Below, in pieces: positions 20,676-28,653 of a stretch of 64,000 bases of DNA (position 1 is its first letter; the number at the start of each line of letters is the position of its first letter). A model generated the notes under the pieces. It saw only the letters and a list, made by a program, of their open reading frames with translations, was not told the DNA's origin and searched no databases. The stretch lies in NCBI GenBank assembly GCA_021299635.1, contig JAJTFA010000006.1, positions 1 through 64,000 on the forward strand, in the 5' to 3' direction. Both the position numbers and the translations under genes were made by a program. The DNA is from Sphingobacteriales bacterium. GTDB taxonomy: Bacteria; Bacteroidota; Bacteroidia; UKL13-3.

Positions 20676-22304
20676 CTATTCTGCCTCCATAAACGGGTAA
20701 CGATAATCTACAGGTGGCACAAATGTTTCTTTAATAGTTCGCGTGCTTACCCAACGCATTAGGTTTTGCATGGCCCCAGCCTTATCGTTAGTGCCGCTGG
20801 CTCTTGCGCCACCAAATGGCTGCTGACCTACTACAGCTCCCGTTGGCTTATCATTAATATAAAAATTACCTGCTGCATTCCTTAATTTCCATGTAGCCAA
20901 GTCTATTGCATACCTGTCCTGAGCTAATATTGCTCCGGTTAACGCATATTCTGATGTATTGTCAACCAATTCAAGCGTTTGCTCAAATTCAGTTTCATTA
21001 TAAACGTAGATGGTAAGCACAGGTCCAAACAACTCCTCGCACATGGTGGCATACTTTGGATCCTTGGTAACGATAACTGTTGGTTCTATAAACCAACCTT
21101 TGCTTTTATCATAGCCTCCTCCGGCAATAATTTCGCAGCTTGAATCTTTCTTTGCCTTATCTATGTATGAAGCCAATTTATCGAATGACTTTTCATCAAT
21201 CACAGCATTCACAAAATTTCTGAAATCTTCTACCGGCCCAACTTTAAATGATTGTATATCTTTAATCAATCCTGCTTTTACATTTTCCCACAAGTTGGAA
21301 GGAATATACGCACGCGAGGCAGCAGAGCATTTTTGCCCCTGATATTCAAACGCACCTCTTGAAAGGGCGGTAACAACTGCCTTTACATCGGCTGAGGGGT
21401 GAGCAACTACAAAATCCTTACCACCTGTTTCGCCTACAATGCGGGGGTAAGTTTTAAATTTATGAATATTGTTACCTATGGTTTTCCAGATATCCTGGAA
21501 TACACCTGTAGAACCGGTAAAATGTATGCCGGCAAAATCAGGGTTATTAAAGATAACCTCAGCTGCAACAGGTCCGCTAGGATAAATAAGGTTTATAACA
21601 CCTGGAGGAACTCCTGCTTCCTTAAATATCTCCATCAGTACGTTGGCAGAATATACCTGTGTGTTACTGGGTTTCCATACCACTACATTGCCCATCATGG
21701 CTGCACTGCTGGGTAAATTACCAGCAATGGCAGTAAAATTAAATGGTGTAAGTGCATAAATAAATCCCTCGAGTGGTCTGTATTCAATGCGATTCCAGAT
21801 ACCTTTTGCACTTTGTGGTTGGTCCTTGTATATCTGGCTCATGAAATACACATTAAACCTTAAAAAATCTATGATTTCACATGCACTGTCAATTTCCGCC
21901 TGAAAAGCATTTTTGCTCTGCCCAAGCATTGTTGCAGCATTCAATTTAGCACGATATGGCCCTGCAATTAGCTCAGCCGCCTTTAAAAAGATAGCCGCAC
22001 GTTGCTCCCAGGCAAGTGCCTCCCATATTGGTTTTGCTGCAAGTGCAGCATCAATTGCATCTGTTACATGCTTTTCCTCACTAATATGAAACCTGCCTAA
22101 TACGTACTTATGGTCATGTGGCGGACGTATTTCCATGGTTTTATTGCTGCGCACTTCCTTATCTCCGATATACATAGGGATATCCATTTCCTTGCTCCGT
22201 GCCTCAGCAATAGCAGCCTTAAGGGATGCGCGCTCTGAACTACCGGGTGCATAATTTAAAACTGGCTCATTTTGTGGTACAGGTACATTAAAAAATCCGT
22301 TCAT
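20676..22304 (-). CDS. pruA: 1-pyrroline-5-carboxylate dehydrogenase
   Basis: 542 residues from the ATG at 22304. It oxidises glutamate gamma-semialdehyde (in equilibrium with P5C) to glutamate with NAD+, the second step of proline breakdown. Aldehyde-dehydrogenase features are the glycine-rich FTGSTGVF, the active-site glutamate in IVGETGGKDFV, and the catalytic cysteine in YQGQKCSAASRAY. The N-terminus (MNGFFNVPVPQNEPVLNYAPGS) is that of the stand-alone group-1 P5C dehydrogenases. An open frame continues 47 codons upstream, but that hydrophobic extension is not family-like and is probably untranslated. No proline dehydrogenase gene is nearby. Confidence 0.96.
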   Translation of the reverse strand: MNGFFNVPVPQNEPVLNYAPGSSERASLKAAIAEARSKEMDIPMYIGDKEVRSNKTMEIRPPHDHKYVLGRFHISEEKHVTDAIDAALAAKPIWEALAWEQRAAIFLKAAELIAGPYRAKLNAATMLGQSKNAFQAEIDSACEIIDFLRFNVYFMSQIYKDQPQSAKGIWNRIEYRPLEGFIYALTPFNFTAIAGNLPSSAAMMGNVVVWKPSNTQVYSANVLMEIFKEAGVPPGVINLIYPSGPVAAEVIFNNPDFAGIHFTGSTGVFQDIWKTIGNNIHKFKTYPRIVGETGGKDFVVAHPSADVKAVVTALSRGAFEYQGQKCSAASRAYIPSNLWENVKAGLIKDIQSFKVGPVEDFRNFVNAVIDEKSFDKLASYIDKAKKDSSCEIIAGGGYDKSKGWFIEPTVIVTKDPKYATMCEELFGPVLTIYVYNETEFEQTLELVDNTSEYALTGAILAQDRYAIDLATWKLRNAAGNFYINDKPTGAVVGQQPFGGARASGTNDKAGAMQNLMRWVSTRTIKETFVPPVDYRYPFMEAE

Positions 22305-22407
22305 ATAATTCAGATTATAATTAGATTGGCAAATATACAGGCCTGCATCAAAGTAAAAAATGAAAGAAATTAGGATATTTTTATTAGAGTTGATTAATAA
22401 ACAAAGC

Positions 22408-23679
22408 TCAATTACCCAGTGAGGAAAGCGTATCCAGTATGGCACCGGCCTTTATCAGACATTCTTCATATTCTTTTTCGGGTATGGAGTCATAGGTGAT
22501 GGCACCGCCTACTTCAAAATTCAGGTATTGATTAACTGAATTGTACTGCAAACTTCTAATTACAACATTAAAATCAAAATCTCCCTCGGGTGTAATATAA
22601 CCTACTGCACCTGAGTATAGCCCTCTGGCCGTCCGCTCATATTGCTCGATAAGTTCCATGGCTCTAATCTTAGGTGCACCTGTCATACTGCCCATTGGGA
22701 AAGCGTACTTCAATGCATCTACCCAATGAATGTCATCTGACAACGTTGCAGAAACAGTAGATATCATTTGATGCACCTGCTCAAAAGAATAAATACCAAA
22801 TAACTCTTCAACCTTTACTGTTCCTGTTTTAGCCGACCGCGCCAGATCATTTCTAACAAGATCCACAATCATTAAATTCTCAGCCCGTTCTTTTTCTGAG
22901 TTTAAAAGCGCTTGTTTGAGAGCAATATCCTCGGCTTCATTCGCCCCACGTTTACTGGTTCCTTTTATGGGCTGTGAGAACATCCTATTGCCATTTTTTT
23001 TAAGAAAACGCTCAGGGCTTGCGCACATCAAATAGTGTTCGCTGGATTTAACGAATGCGCCAAAAGGAACAGGAGATTTCTTAATCAGGTCGGCATAAAC
23101 CAGCATAGGGTTTATTTTCGAATATGAGGAATAGAACTCAACGCAATAATTAATCTCATAAACATCACCTTGAATAATGTGTTGTTTTAATGCCTCAACC
23201 GTTTTCAAATAATCTTCACGACTCACCCTTTGCTTTATAGAAACAGGCTCTGAAAGTTCTTTAGGAGGCAACTTAATTTGTTCAATTTCATCAATCCAAT
23301 TATCACCGGAAATAATATCACCCTTATTGCTAATTGCCAGCATTTTTTCCGGAACAACCATGCACAAGGCAGGAAATCCAATATGATTGGGGTGCATGGA
23401 GGTTAATTGCTCTACATCATTTTTTAAATCATAGGTAAGATAACCTACCATCCACTCCCCTTTGTGCTTATTGGTAAAATCTTTCAATTGCTCAAAAGCA
23501 CCCTCAATATCACAAACGAGTTTAGCTTTACAGCCTGATGTAACCAGTAGTTCAATATCTGAAACATCAAAAGCATTGGCCTGAAGATTATTATCCAAAA
23601 CGCACGCAAAATCATTGACAGCTGCCCAATGCAATGCCTTTAATTTAAACTCATCGGTTACCTGTATAGTTGTAATCAT
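22408..23679 (-). CDS. pabB: Aminodeoxychorismate synthase component I
   Basis: 423 residues of the chorismate-binding family. It makes 4-amino-4-deoxychorismate from chorismate and ammonia for folate synthesis. The motif PIKGT (in FSQPIKGTSKRG) carries the lysine typical of PabB; anthranilate synthase TrpE has PIAGT there. Other signatures are ENLMIVDLVRNDLAR, PMGSMTGAPKIRAMELI and YSGAVGYI. Its start overlaps the rlpA stop by 4 bases (ATGA type), so translation is coupled to that gene. The glutaminase partner (PabA) and the lyase PabC are not in the window. Confidence 0.93.
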   Translation of the reverse strand: MITTIQVTDEFKLKALHWAAVNDFACVLDNNLQANAFDVSDIELLVTSGCKAKLVCDIEGAFEQLKDFTNKHKGEWMVGYLTYDLKNDVEQLTSMHPNHIGFPALCMVVPEKMLAISNKGDIISGDNWIDEIEQIKLPPKELSEPVSIKQRVSREDYLKTVEALKQHIIQGDVYEINYCVEFYSSYSKINPMLVYADLIKKSPVPFGAFVKSSEHYLMCASPERFLKKNGNRMFSQPIKGTSKRGANEAEDIALKQALLNSEKERAENLMIVDLVRNDLARSAKTGTVKVEELFGIYSFEQVHQMISTVSATLSDDIHWVDALKYAFPMGSMTGAPKIRAMELIEQYERTARGLYSGAVGYITPEGDFDFNVVIRSLQYNSVNQYLNFEVGGAITYDSIPEKEYEECLIKAGAILDTLSSLGN

Positions 23680-24089
23680 TTTTTCGGAGTTTCAACTTGC
23701 GCGGGTAATTCCTCTACCCTAACCCAAACAATACCTTTGCCATTGAGCATACCCAGGTGTTTTGCAGCCTTGCGAGATACATCAATAATACGTTTGTGTG
23801 ATCTTGGGCCTCTGTCATTTATTTTAAGGATAACCCATTTCTTTGTTTGCATATTGGTAACCTTTACCAATGCACCAAACGGCAAGCTGCGATGAGCCGC
23901 AGTTAGTTTATTATTACTAAAACGCTCACCGCTAGTAGTTATCCGACCATTAAATTTATCAGCATAATACGAAGCAATTCCTTCCTTATTATATAATTTA
24001 AGCGAATCGGTGGTTTGTGCGCTCAATGCCGTAAAAAACAACAACATTGATACAAGGCAAATAGAATTTCTGTTAATTTGAAAGTGCAT
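23676..24089 (-). CDS. rlpA: RlpA-like double-psi beta-barrel secreted protein
   Basis: 137 residues from the ATG at 24089. After a signal sequence (about residues 1-25 ending ALSAQ) comes a single RlpA/DPBB domain: GIASYYADKFNGRITTSGE, then LPFGALVKVTN and the acid-bearing INDRGPRSHKRIIDVSRKAA. RlpA proteins are septal lytic transglycosylases that act on peptide-free glycan. The C-terminal SPOR domain of long forms is missing, as is usual in short Bacteroidota members. A TTG four codons upstream is a less likely start. The ATGA overlap with pabB is an odd functional pairing. Confidence 0.9.
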   Translation of the reverse strand: MHFQINRNSICLVSMLLFFTALSAQTTDSLKLYNKEGIASYYADKFNGRITTSGERFSNNKLTAAHRSLPFGALVKVTNMQTKKWVILKINDRGPRSHKRIIDVSRKAAKHLGMLNGKGIVWVRVEELPAQVETPKK

Positions 24090-24115
24090 AAAGCAACGCA
24101 ATTTAAACTTTTCTT

Positions 24116-25378
24116 ATGACTAACATCAAACCGCTTGCAGAGCGTGTAAGACCCACTAGTTTATCATCATACATTGGTCAGGAGCATTTAACCGGTGAAG
24201 GTGCGCCATTATATCTTGCCTTAAAACAAAAGTTTATTCCTTCCATGATTTTCTGGGGACCTCCGGGTGTAGGGAAGACGACATTGGCAAAAATTATTGG
24301 TCAAGAATTAGGGTTGCCTTACTATCAATTAAGTGCCATTAGTGCAGGTGTAGCAGAAGTAAGAAAAATTATTGAGGAGGCTAAAAATTATGGCAAAGTA
24401 TTGTTATTTTTAGATGAGATACATGGTTTTAACAAAAGCCAACAGGATGCATTACTGGGTGCAGTGGAGAATGGCAATATCATTTTAATTGGTGCCACTA
24501 CAGAGAATCCTTCATTTGAGGTAAACAATGCATTGCTATCACGCTGTCAGGTTTACTTATTGAAGCAACTGGAGGTTGATTCCCTGCTTAAAATAACCCA
24601 GCAAGCTATAGAACAAGATGAAGTGCTTGGTAAAAAGAAGTTTAACCTAAATGAAACTGAAGCATTGCTTGCATTCTCAGGAGGAGATGCAAGAAAATTG
24701 CTCAATATTCTTGAACTCATAGCGAACCAGCCGCAAGATGAAATTAGTATTACCAACGAAAGCATTACGGCACTGCTGCAACAAAGAATTGCCATGCATG
24801 ATAAAGATGGCGAAGCTCATTATGATACCACATCTGCTTTTATTAAATCCATAAGAGGTAGCGACCCCAATGCTGCAGTTTATTGGCTTGCCCGTTTACT
24901 CAATGGTGGTGAAGACATCAAATTTATTGCCCGTAGAATGATAATACTGGCAAGTGAAGATATAGGTAATGCCAATCCTACAGCATTAGTTTTGGCTACC
25001 AATTGTATGCAAGCAATTCAGATGATAGGTATGCCAGAAGCACGAATCATTTTATCGCAATGCGCTACTTATTTGGCTGCCTCTCCCAAGAGCAACTCCG
25101 CTTATACAGCTATAACAGATGGCTATAAATTAGTTATAAACTATGGTGAATTGCCGGTACCTCTGCATTTGCGTAATGCACCTAATAAATTCATGAAGTC
25201 CCTAGACTATGGTAAAGAATATGTATATGCACATCATCATGAAAATAGCTTTACAGAGCAAGAATTTATGCCTCAGCAAGTAAGTGGTTCCGTACTTTAC
25301 AAACCCGGCAAAAACCAAAGAGAAGAAGAAATGAGGCTATTTCTTAATAAAAGATGGAAGGATAAATACAACTACTAA
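24116..25378 (+). CDS. rarA: Replication-associated recombination AAA ATPase
   Basis: 420 residues, the RarA/MgsA/WRNIP1 clamp-loader-like ATPase that acts at stalled forks. Walker A is GPPGVGKTT, Walker B LLFLDEIHGFNKSQQDALLGA-type, sensor 1 IGATTENPSFEVN, followed by the family C-terminal tetramerisation region (FIKSIRGSDPNAAVYWLARLL...ASEDIGNANP...YKLVINYGELPVPLHLRNAP). ATG start, 26 bases from the divergent rlpA start. The 210 bases after it hold no gene I can support. Confidence 0.97.
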   Translation: MTNIKPLAERVRPTSLSSYIGQEHLTGEGAPLYLALKQKFIPSMIFWGPPGVGKTTLAKIIGQELGLPYYQLSAISAGVAEVRKIIEEAKNYGKVLLFLDEIHGFNKSQQDALLGAVENGNIILIGATTENPSFEVNNALLSRCQVYLLKQLEVDSLLKITQQAIEQDEVLGKKKFNLNETEALLAFSGGDARKLLNILELIANQPQDEISITNESITALLQQRIAMHDKDGEAHYDTTSAFIKSIRGSDPNAAVYWLARLLNGGEDIKFIARRMIILASEDIGNANPTALVLATNCMQAIQMIGMPEARIILSQCATYLAASPKSNSAYTAITDGYKLVINYGELPVPLHLRNAPNKFMKSLDYGKEYVYAHHHENSFTEQEFMPQQVSGSVLYKPGKNQREEEMRLFLNKRWKDKYNY

Positions 25379-25589
25379 ATTGAGCGCCCACCCAAGAAAA
25401 TATAGAGATCTGCCTGCCCTATTTGGTAGCTTTTCACTATTGTTAATTGTATATTATTTTTTATTAATTGTTCTCTAATTCATCCCCTTTTTGGGATATT
25501 TATACGATAAATAGAATTTTGAGCTTTGTAATTATGAATCTACAATTAACTTGCACCTAGTTAATTCATCCAAAGCAAAAAATAATGTT

Positions 25590-26078
25590 ATGAAAAAACA
25601 CATCAGCCTAATCACTTTATCTGCAATTCTATTCTTTGCAGGAAACTTATTCGCACAGTCGCAGGAAAACAACAATGATGTTAATCCAAACGACAGCAAA
25701 GAGTGTAATATATACTCCTATGCACGCCCTGTAGCCCAAACCAGAGGCAAATCCGGATTAATAGCAAAAATTCCTGCTAAACCTGAAATTCAGAAAGTAC
25801 TGCCAAAATCTATTTCCAAATCAAGAGGGAAAAAACCTGCCTGTATGATTAGCTTTTATAACTATAATAACCAAAAAGTACATGTATTTGTAGACAGTAA
25901 CTATATCGGTACACTGCAAGCAAACAGTTTAGGTGTAGTTGAAACGCTTAAATCATATAATAATGTGTATTGTGTAACTGACGATAAATCATTTCAATGG
26001 AAACAGAATGGCGAGTGTAAATGCACTTTTGTGTATCATCTGCGCTTAAAAGAAGGCGAAGGCGAGATTAAATATTGA
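25590..26078 (+). CDS. Secreted hypothetical protein
   Basis: 162 residues from the ATG at 25590; the frame can be extended 13 codons to a TTG, but the ATG gives a clean signal peptide (MKKHISLITLSAILFFAGNLFAQ). The mature part has a Lys/Ser/Pro-rich linker and a C-terminal domain of about 70 residues with four cysteines (CMISFYNY...YCVTDDKSFQWKQNGECKCTFVYHLRL) that looks like a small beta sheet, possibly disulfide-linked. I do not recognise the family. A terminator follows at 26151. Confidence 0.6.
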   Translation: MKKHISLITLSAILFFAGNLFAQSQENNNDVNPNDSKECNIYSYARPVAQTRGKSGLIAKIPAKPEIQKVLPKSISKSRGKKPACMISFYNYNNQKVHVFVDSNYIGTLQANSLGVVETLKSYNNVYCVTDDKSFQWKQNGECKCTFVYHLRLKEGEGEIKY

Positions 26079-26150
26079 TAATACCCAATTCTGTAAATTG
26101 ATACTAAGAGCTTCAAGAGCCTCCATACTTGCAACAATCTAATCTCTATT

Positions 26151-26184
26151 CCTCCGGCTCCAATAAGCACCGGAGGTTTTTTTT
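26151..26184 (+). terminator. Terminator after the secreted hypothetical gene
   Basis: CCTCCGG (26151-26157) pairs with CCGGAGG (26170-26176), followed by eight T. Confidence 0.85.
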
Positions 26185-26229
26185 GCATAAAATTTAAAGC
26201 ATCTTGCATCTTCAATTTTATATATAAGC

Positions 26230-27498
26230 ATGAAAGAAAGATTTTGGCTTTTCATTTGTTCAATTATTGGCTTTTTACCTGATAGCTCTGCTCAAATCGA
26301 ATTGGTATATGATAATATGGTATATGACAACAGGGTGCAAACCGTATTACTTTCTAAGGCAGGTGTAGATGACCGCTACCCTATTATTACATTAAATACT
26401 GCTGAGCAATTGGAGCTGGGCTTTGACATTCTTGGGAATAAAAATGAATATTTCCAGTACACGCTAATTCACTGTGATGCTTCTTGGAATCCCACACCGC
26501 TTAACCAAAATGATTACCTCAGGGGAGTAACGTTTGATAATATCAATGATTTCAGATACTCAACCAATACGTATATAAAATATGTGCATTATAGTTTGCT
26601 GCTGCCAAATGACAATATGAAAATCTTGATTGCAGGAAACTATTTACTTAAGGTCTATCGGAATTTTGATGAAGAAGACCTAATACTTACCAGACGCATG
26701 CTGGTTCTCAATAACCAGGTAACCATTGATGCCAAAGTTCAACCTTCTACACTTGCCCAATATCGTTTTACCAAGCAAGAAATAACATTTAATGTGGGAT
26801 ACAAAGGCTTTAATATCATTAATCCGTTTAATGATGTAAAGGTACAGATTATGCAAAATGGCAGGTGGGACAATACCATTAGCGACATAAAGCCTCAATT
26901 TGTTCAAGACAATGTGCTGCAGTATAATAATTTTGAGCAGGTCCTATTTAGCGGAAGTAATGAATTTAGGTTCTTTGACTTTAGAAGTATACGATTAACG
27001 AGCCCAAACGTAAGAACAAAGACATTTGATTCTTTGTATCACATCATCCTAAATACCGATGAATCAAGAGGCAGTAATCAGTATGTGCAATATATTGATA
27101 ACAATGGCAGAAGATTAATAGCCAACCGAGATGGGAACGATGCCCGATATGACGGAGATTATGCCTGGGTTAATTTTTACCTGAGTGTGCTAACTCCTCC
27201 GCAAGACAAAGAGGTGTATGTGTTTGGTGAGTTTAGCGACTGGAAGCTGCTTCCGCAGTATAGAATGCGTTATAATAAAGCAAGAAGCAGATATGATCTG
27301 GAAGCACTGCTTAAACAAGGCAGGTATGAATATTTATATGCAGTAAAAGACCCTGAGACCGGAAACCCGGATGAGTTATATTTTGAGGGCGGCCATGCCA
27401 ATACAGAAAATGAATATGTGATACTGATTTATCATAAGCATATTCAATATAAATATGATGAATTGGTTGGAGCCAAGCGTTTTAAAACACAGTTTTAA
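26230..27498 (+). CDS. Type IX secretion system plug protein (DUF5103)
   Basis: 422 residues. Signal peptide (ending DSSAQ), then the DUF5103 fold: IELVYDNMVYDNRVQTVLLSKAG, the HCDASWNPTPLNQNDYLRG block, and a C-terminal Ig-like domain with VYVFGEFSDWKL and RYDLEALLKQGRYEYLYAV, similar to a carbohydrate-binding-module-48 fold. In the T9SS translocon structure a protein of this family plugs the periplasmic side of the SprA barrel. Its presence with the cargo tail at the left edge says that the organism has a working T9SS. Single gene, in line with scattered T9SS genes. Confidence 0.88.
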   Translation: MKERFWLFICSIIGFLPDSSAQIELVYDNMVYDNRVQTVLLSKAGVDDRYPIITLNTAEQLELGFDILGNKNEYFQYTLIHCDASWNPTPLNQNDYLRGVTFDNINDFRYSTNTYIKYVHYSLLLPNDNMKILIAGNYLLKVYRNFDEEDLILTRRMLVLNNQVTIDAKVQPSTLAQYRFTKQEITFNVGYKGFNIINPFNDVKVQIMQNGRWDNTISDIKPQFVQDNVLQYNNFEQVLFSGSNEFRFFDFRSIRLTSPNVRTKTFDSLYHIILNTDESRGSNQYVQYIDNNGRRLIANRDGNDARYDGDYAWVNFYLSVLTPPQDKEVYVFGEFSDWKLLPQYRMRYNKARSRYDLEALLKQGRYEYLYAVKDPETGNPDELYFEGGHANTENEYVILIYHKHIQYKYDELVGAKRFKTQF

Positions 27499-27551
27499 AA
27501 CGGGCAGAATTTCTTGGTAGCATTTATTGCGAAAACATTTCTTTATTCTTA

Positions 27552-27591
27552 AAAATTAAAAAGCCACTCCATGAAATTGGAGCGGCTTTTT
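27552..27591 (-). terminator. Duplicated tRNA-His terminator, distal copy
   Basis: On the minus strand AAAAAGCCGCTCCA pairs with TGGAGTGGCTTTTT around a 6-base loop (one G.U), with a T-run. Identical to the copy at 27644-27683. Confidence 0.8.
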
Positions 27592-27604
27592 GGGTGGAAT
27601 ATGG
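27552..27604. repeat. Direct repeat, copy 1 (53 bp)
   Basis: Identical over 53 bases to 27644-27696, 92 bases away. Each copy holds a terminator hairpin and the last bases (acceptor and start of the T-arm) of a tRNA-His gene. Further matching resumes after the hairpin insert at 27605-27625. Confidence 0.92.
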
Positions 27605-27638
27605 TCCCGATGACAAGCATCGGGATCGAACCCACGAC
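27593..27638 (-). pseudogene. tRNA-His 3' fragment interrupted by a hairpin
   Basis: Minus strand: GTCGTGGGTTCGA, then a 21-base hairpin (27605-27625), then CCATATTCCACCC. The intact gene has GTC where the hairpin sits, in the T-loop and T-stem. There is no D-arm or anticodon arm ahead of it, so it cannot be a tRNA. Confidence 0.8.
27605..27625. repeat. Palindromic hairpin element in a broken T-arm
   Basis: TCCCGATG (27605-27612) and CATCGGGA (27618-27625) are perfect inverted arms around ACAAG. It shares the TCCCGAT...ATCGGGA core with the element at 27779-27801. I saw no further pair of these arms in the window. Confidence 0.8.
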
Positions 27639-27643
27639 TCATC

Positions 27644-27683
27644 AAAATTAAAAAGCCACTCCATGAAATTGGAGCGGCTTTTT
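27644..27683 (-). terminator. tRNA-His terminator, proximal copy
   Basis: Minus-strand stem AAAAAGCCGCTCCA / TGGAGTGGCTTTTT with T-run, beginning right after the tRNA 3' end. Confidence 0.85.
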
Positions 27684-27696
27684 GGGTGGAATATGG
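27644..27696. repeat. Direct repeat, copy 2 (53 bp)
   Basis: The copy of 27552-27604 that is contiguous with the complete tRNA-His gene, and hence the likely parent. Confidence 0.9.
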
Positions 27697-27759
27697 GACT
27701 CGAACCCACGACCCCCTGAACCACAATCAGGTGCTCTAACCAGCTGAGCTAAAACCACC
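27685..27759 (-). tRNA. tRNA-His (anticodon GTG), acceptor stem mismatched
   Basis: Minus strand, 75 nt counting the extra 5' G that histidine tRNAs carry opposite discriminator C73. D-arm GCTC...GAGC, anticodon stem CCTGA/TCAGG with loop TTGTGGT (anticodon GTG), T-arm GTGGG-TTCGAGT-CCCAT. The acceptor strands read GTGGTTT and ATTCCAC: the outer pairs and the last pair form, but positions 5-68 and 6-67 are T.T mismatches. The 5' half fits a partner ending AAACCAC, while the 3' half fits one beginning GTGGAAT, so the gene looks chimeric. CCA is not encoded. Confidence 0.85.
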
Positions 27760-27766
27760 GTGTTTT

Positions 27767-27816
27767 GGTGCTCTAACCTCCCGATTGCGAAGCTATCGGG
27801 ATGAGCTAAAACCGCC
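27767..27816 (-). pseudogene. tRNA-His 5' fragment interrupted by a hairpin
   Basis: Minus strand: GGCGGTTTTAGCTCA, then a 23-base hairpin (27779-27801), then GGTTAGAGCACC, ending before the anticodon arm. The intact neighbour has GCT in place of the hairpin, in the D-loop. It lies directly upstream (in the direction of transcription) of the complete tRNA-His gene. Confidence 0.8.
27779..27801. repeat. Palindromic hairpin element in a broken D-loop
   Basis: TCCCGAT (27779-27785) and ATCGGGA (27795-27801) are perfect inverted arms around a 9-base centre that can itself form two more GC pairs. Related to the element at 27605-27625 in arms but not in centre. Confidence 0.8.
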
Positions 27817-27864
27817 ATTTGACAAGCTGCAAATGTAATACTAGATTTACATTTGGCAAAAAAA

Positions 27865-28590
27865 TTATCCGTTCAGATTTTTTTCTACCTGATCCCAGTT
27901 TAGCACATTCCAATAGGCCTGGATATAATCAGCTCTTTTGTTTTGATACTTAAGATAATAGGCATGCTCCCATACATCCAGCCCCAATATTGGCCTGCCT
28001 TGCATAGGTGATATATCCATCAGTGTATTATCCTGATTGGGGGTTGAAACAATGCGCAGTTTAGCATTTTCACTAATAAGCCAGGCCCAGCCTGAGCCAA
28101 AAACCGATGCTGATACCTTTTCAAATTCTTTTTTAAATGCATCAACCGAACCAAATGCTGTCTGCAACGCTTCTGTGGTTTTTTTACCGGGTTGGGTTTC
28201 TTTTTTCAATAATGCCCAAAAAAAAGTATGGTTCCAGTGTCCGCCACCATGGTTGCGCACGGCCGATCTCACTGTTTCAGGACAACTTCCCAGTTTGCCC
28301 AAAAGTTTTTCAAGTGTATGCCCCTTAAGTGATGGTTCTTTATCCAAAGCCTCATTTAATTTATTTACATACGCCTGATGGTGTTTGCCATGATGCAACT
28401 GCATGGTTTGGGCATCAATAAATGGCTCCAACGCATCGTAGGCATAACCCAATGGCGGAAGTTCAAATTTATCAGCCCCGGTTTGCTGTATAAGCAATTT
28501 AATGCCCGCCTCTGCCCTGTTGGTTTGCAATGCTGCCCCTATACCTACCAGAGCCGCTCCTTTAATGAATTTTCTTCTGTTGGGTTTCAT
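27865..28590 (-). CDS. sodA: Exported Mn/Fe superoxide dismutase with Tat signal
   Basis: 241 residues from the ATG at 28590; the open frame runs 76 codons further upstream, but that part has no family match and would cross the promoters. The N-terminus MKPNRRKFIKGAALVGIG is a twin-arginine signal, so the folded, metal-loaded enzyme is exported. Metal ligands are visible in LHHGKHHQAYV, HWNHTFFW and LDVWEHAYYLKY. Gly in NHGGGHWNH and Gln in STPNQDN are the manganese-type choices. It removes superoxide in the periplasm. Divergent from copA across 63 bases. Confidence 0.94.
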   Translation of the reverse strand: MKPNRRKFIKGAALVGIGAALQTNRAEAGIKLLIQQTGADKFELPPLGYAYDALEPFIDAQTMQLHHGKHHQAYVNKLNEALDKEPSLKGHTLEKLLGKLGSCPETVRSAVRNHGGGHWNHTFFWALLKKETQPGKKTTEALQTAFGSVDAFKKEFEKVSASVFGSGWAWLISENAKLRIVSTPNQDNTLMDISPMQGRPILGLDVWEHAYYLKYQNKRADYIQAYWNVLNWDQVEKNLNG

Positions 28591-28619
28591 GAGTTTGATA
28601 GATTGATAATAATCACCTT

Positions 28620-28627
28620 CGAATGTA
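28620..28627 (-). promoter_or_regulatory. -7 box of the superoxide dismutase gene
   Basis: TACATTCG on the minus strand, one change from TAnnTTTG and the same TTCG variant seen before the cystathionine beta-synthase and purB genes. It leaves a leader of about 25 bases. It is interleaved with the divergent copA promoter. Confidence 0.45.
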
Positions 28628-28638
28628 GGCAATTTGAC

Positions 28639-28646
28639 TAATTTTG
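28639..28646 (+). promoter_or_regulatory. -7 box of copA, nearly leaderless
   Basis: TAATTTTG matches TAnnTTTG exactly. The copA ATG begins 7 bases later. The -33 element would fall on CCTTC (28616-28620), next to the opposite-strand -7 box, so the two promoters compete for the same DNA. Confidence 0.55.
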
Positions 28647-28653
28647 CTGTGAT

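Noticed and set aside
22305-22445. pruA extended by 47 codons
   Set aside because: The extension is hydrophobic, unlike any P5C dehydrogenase, and overlaps the end of pabB.
27552-27696. Possible CRISPR-like direct repeats
   Set aside because: There are only two copies, they hold a tRNA end and a terminator, and no cas gene is nearby.
27524-27724. Open frame of 66 codons on the minus strand in the tRNA-His repeat area
   Set aside because: It is translated tRNA and terminator repeat; the same peptide stretch appears twice only because the DNA is duplicated.
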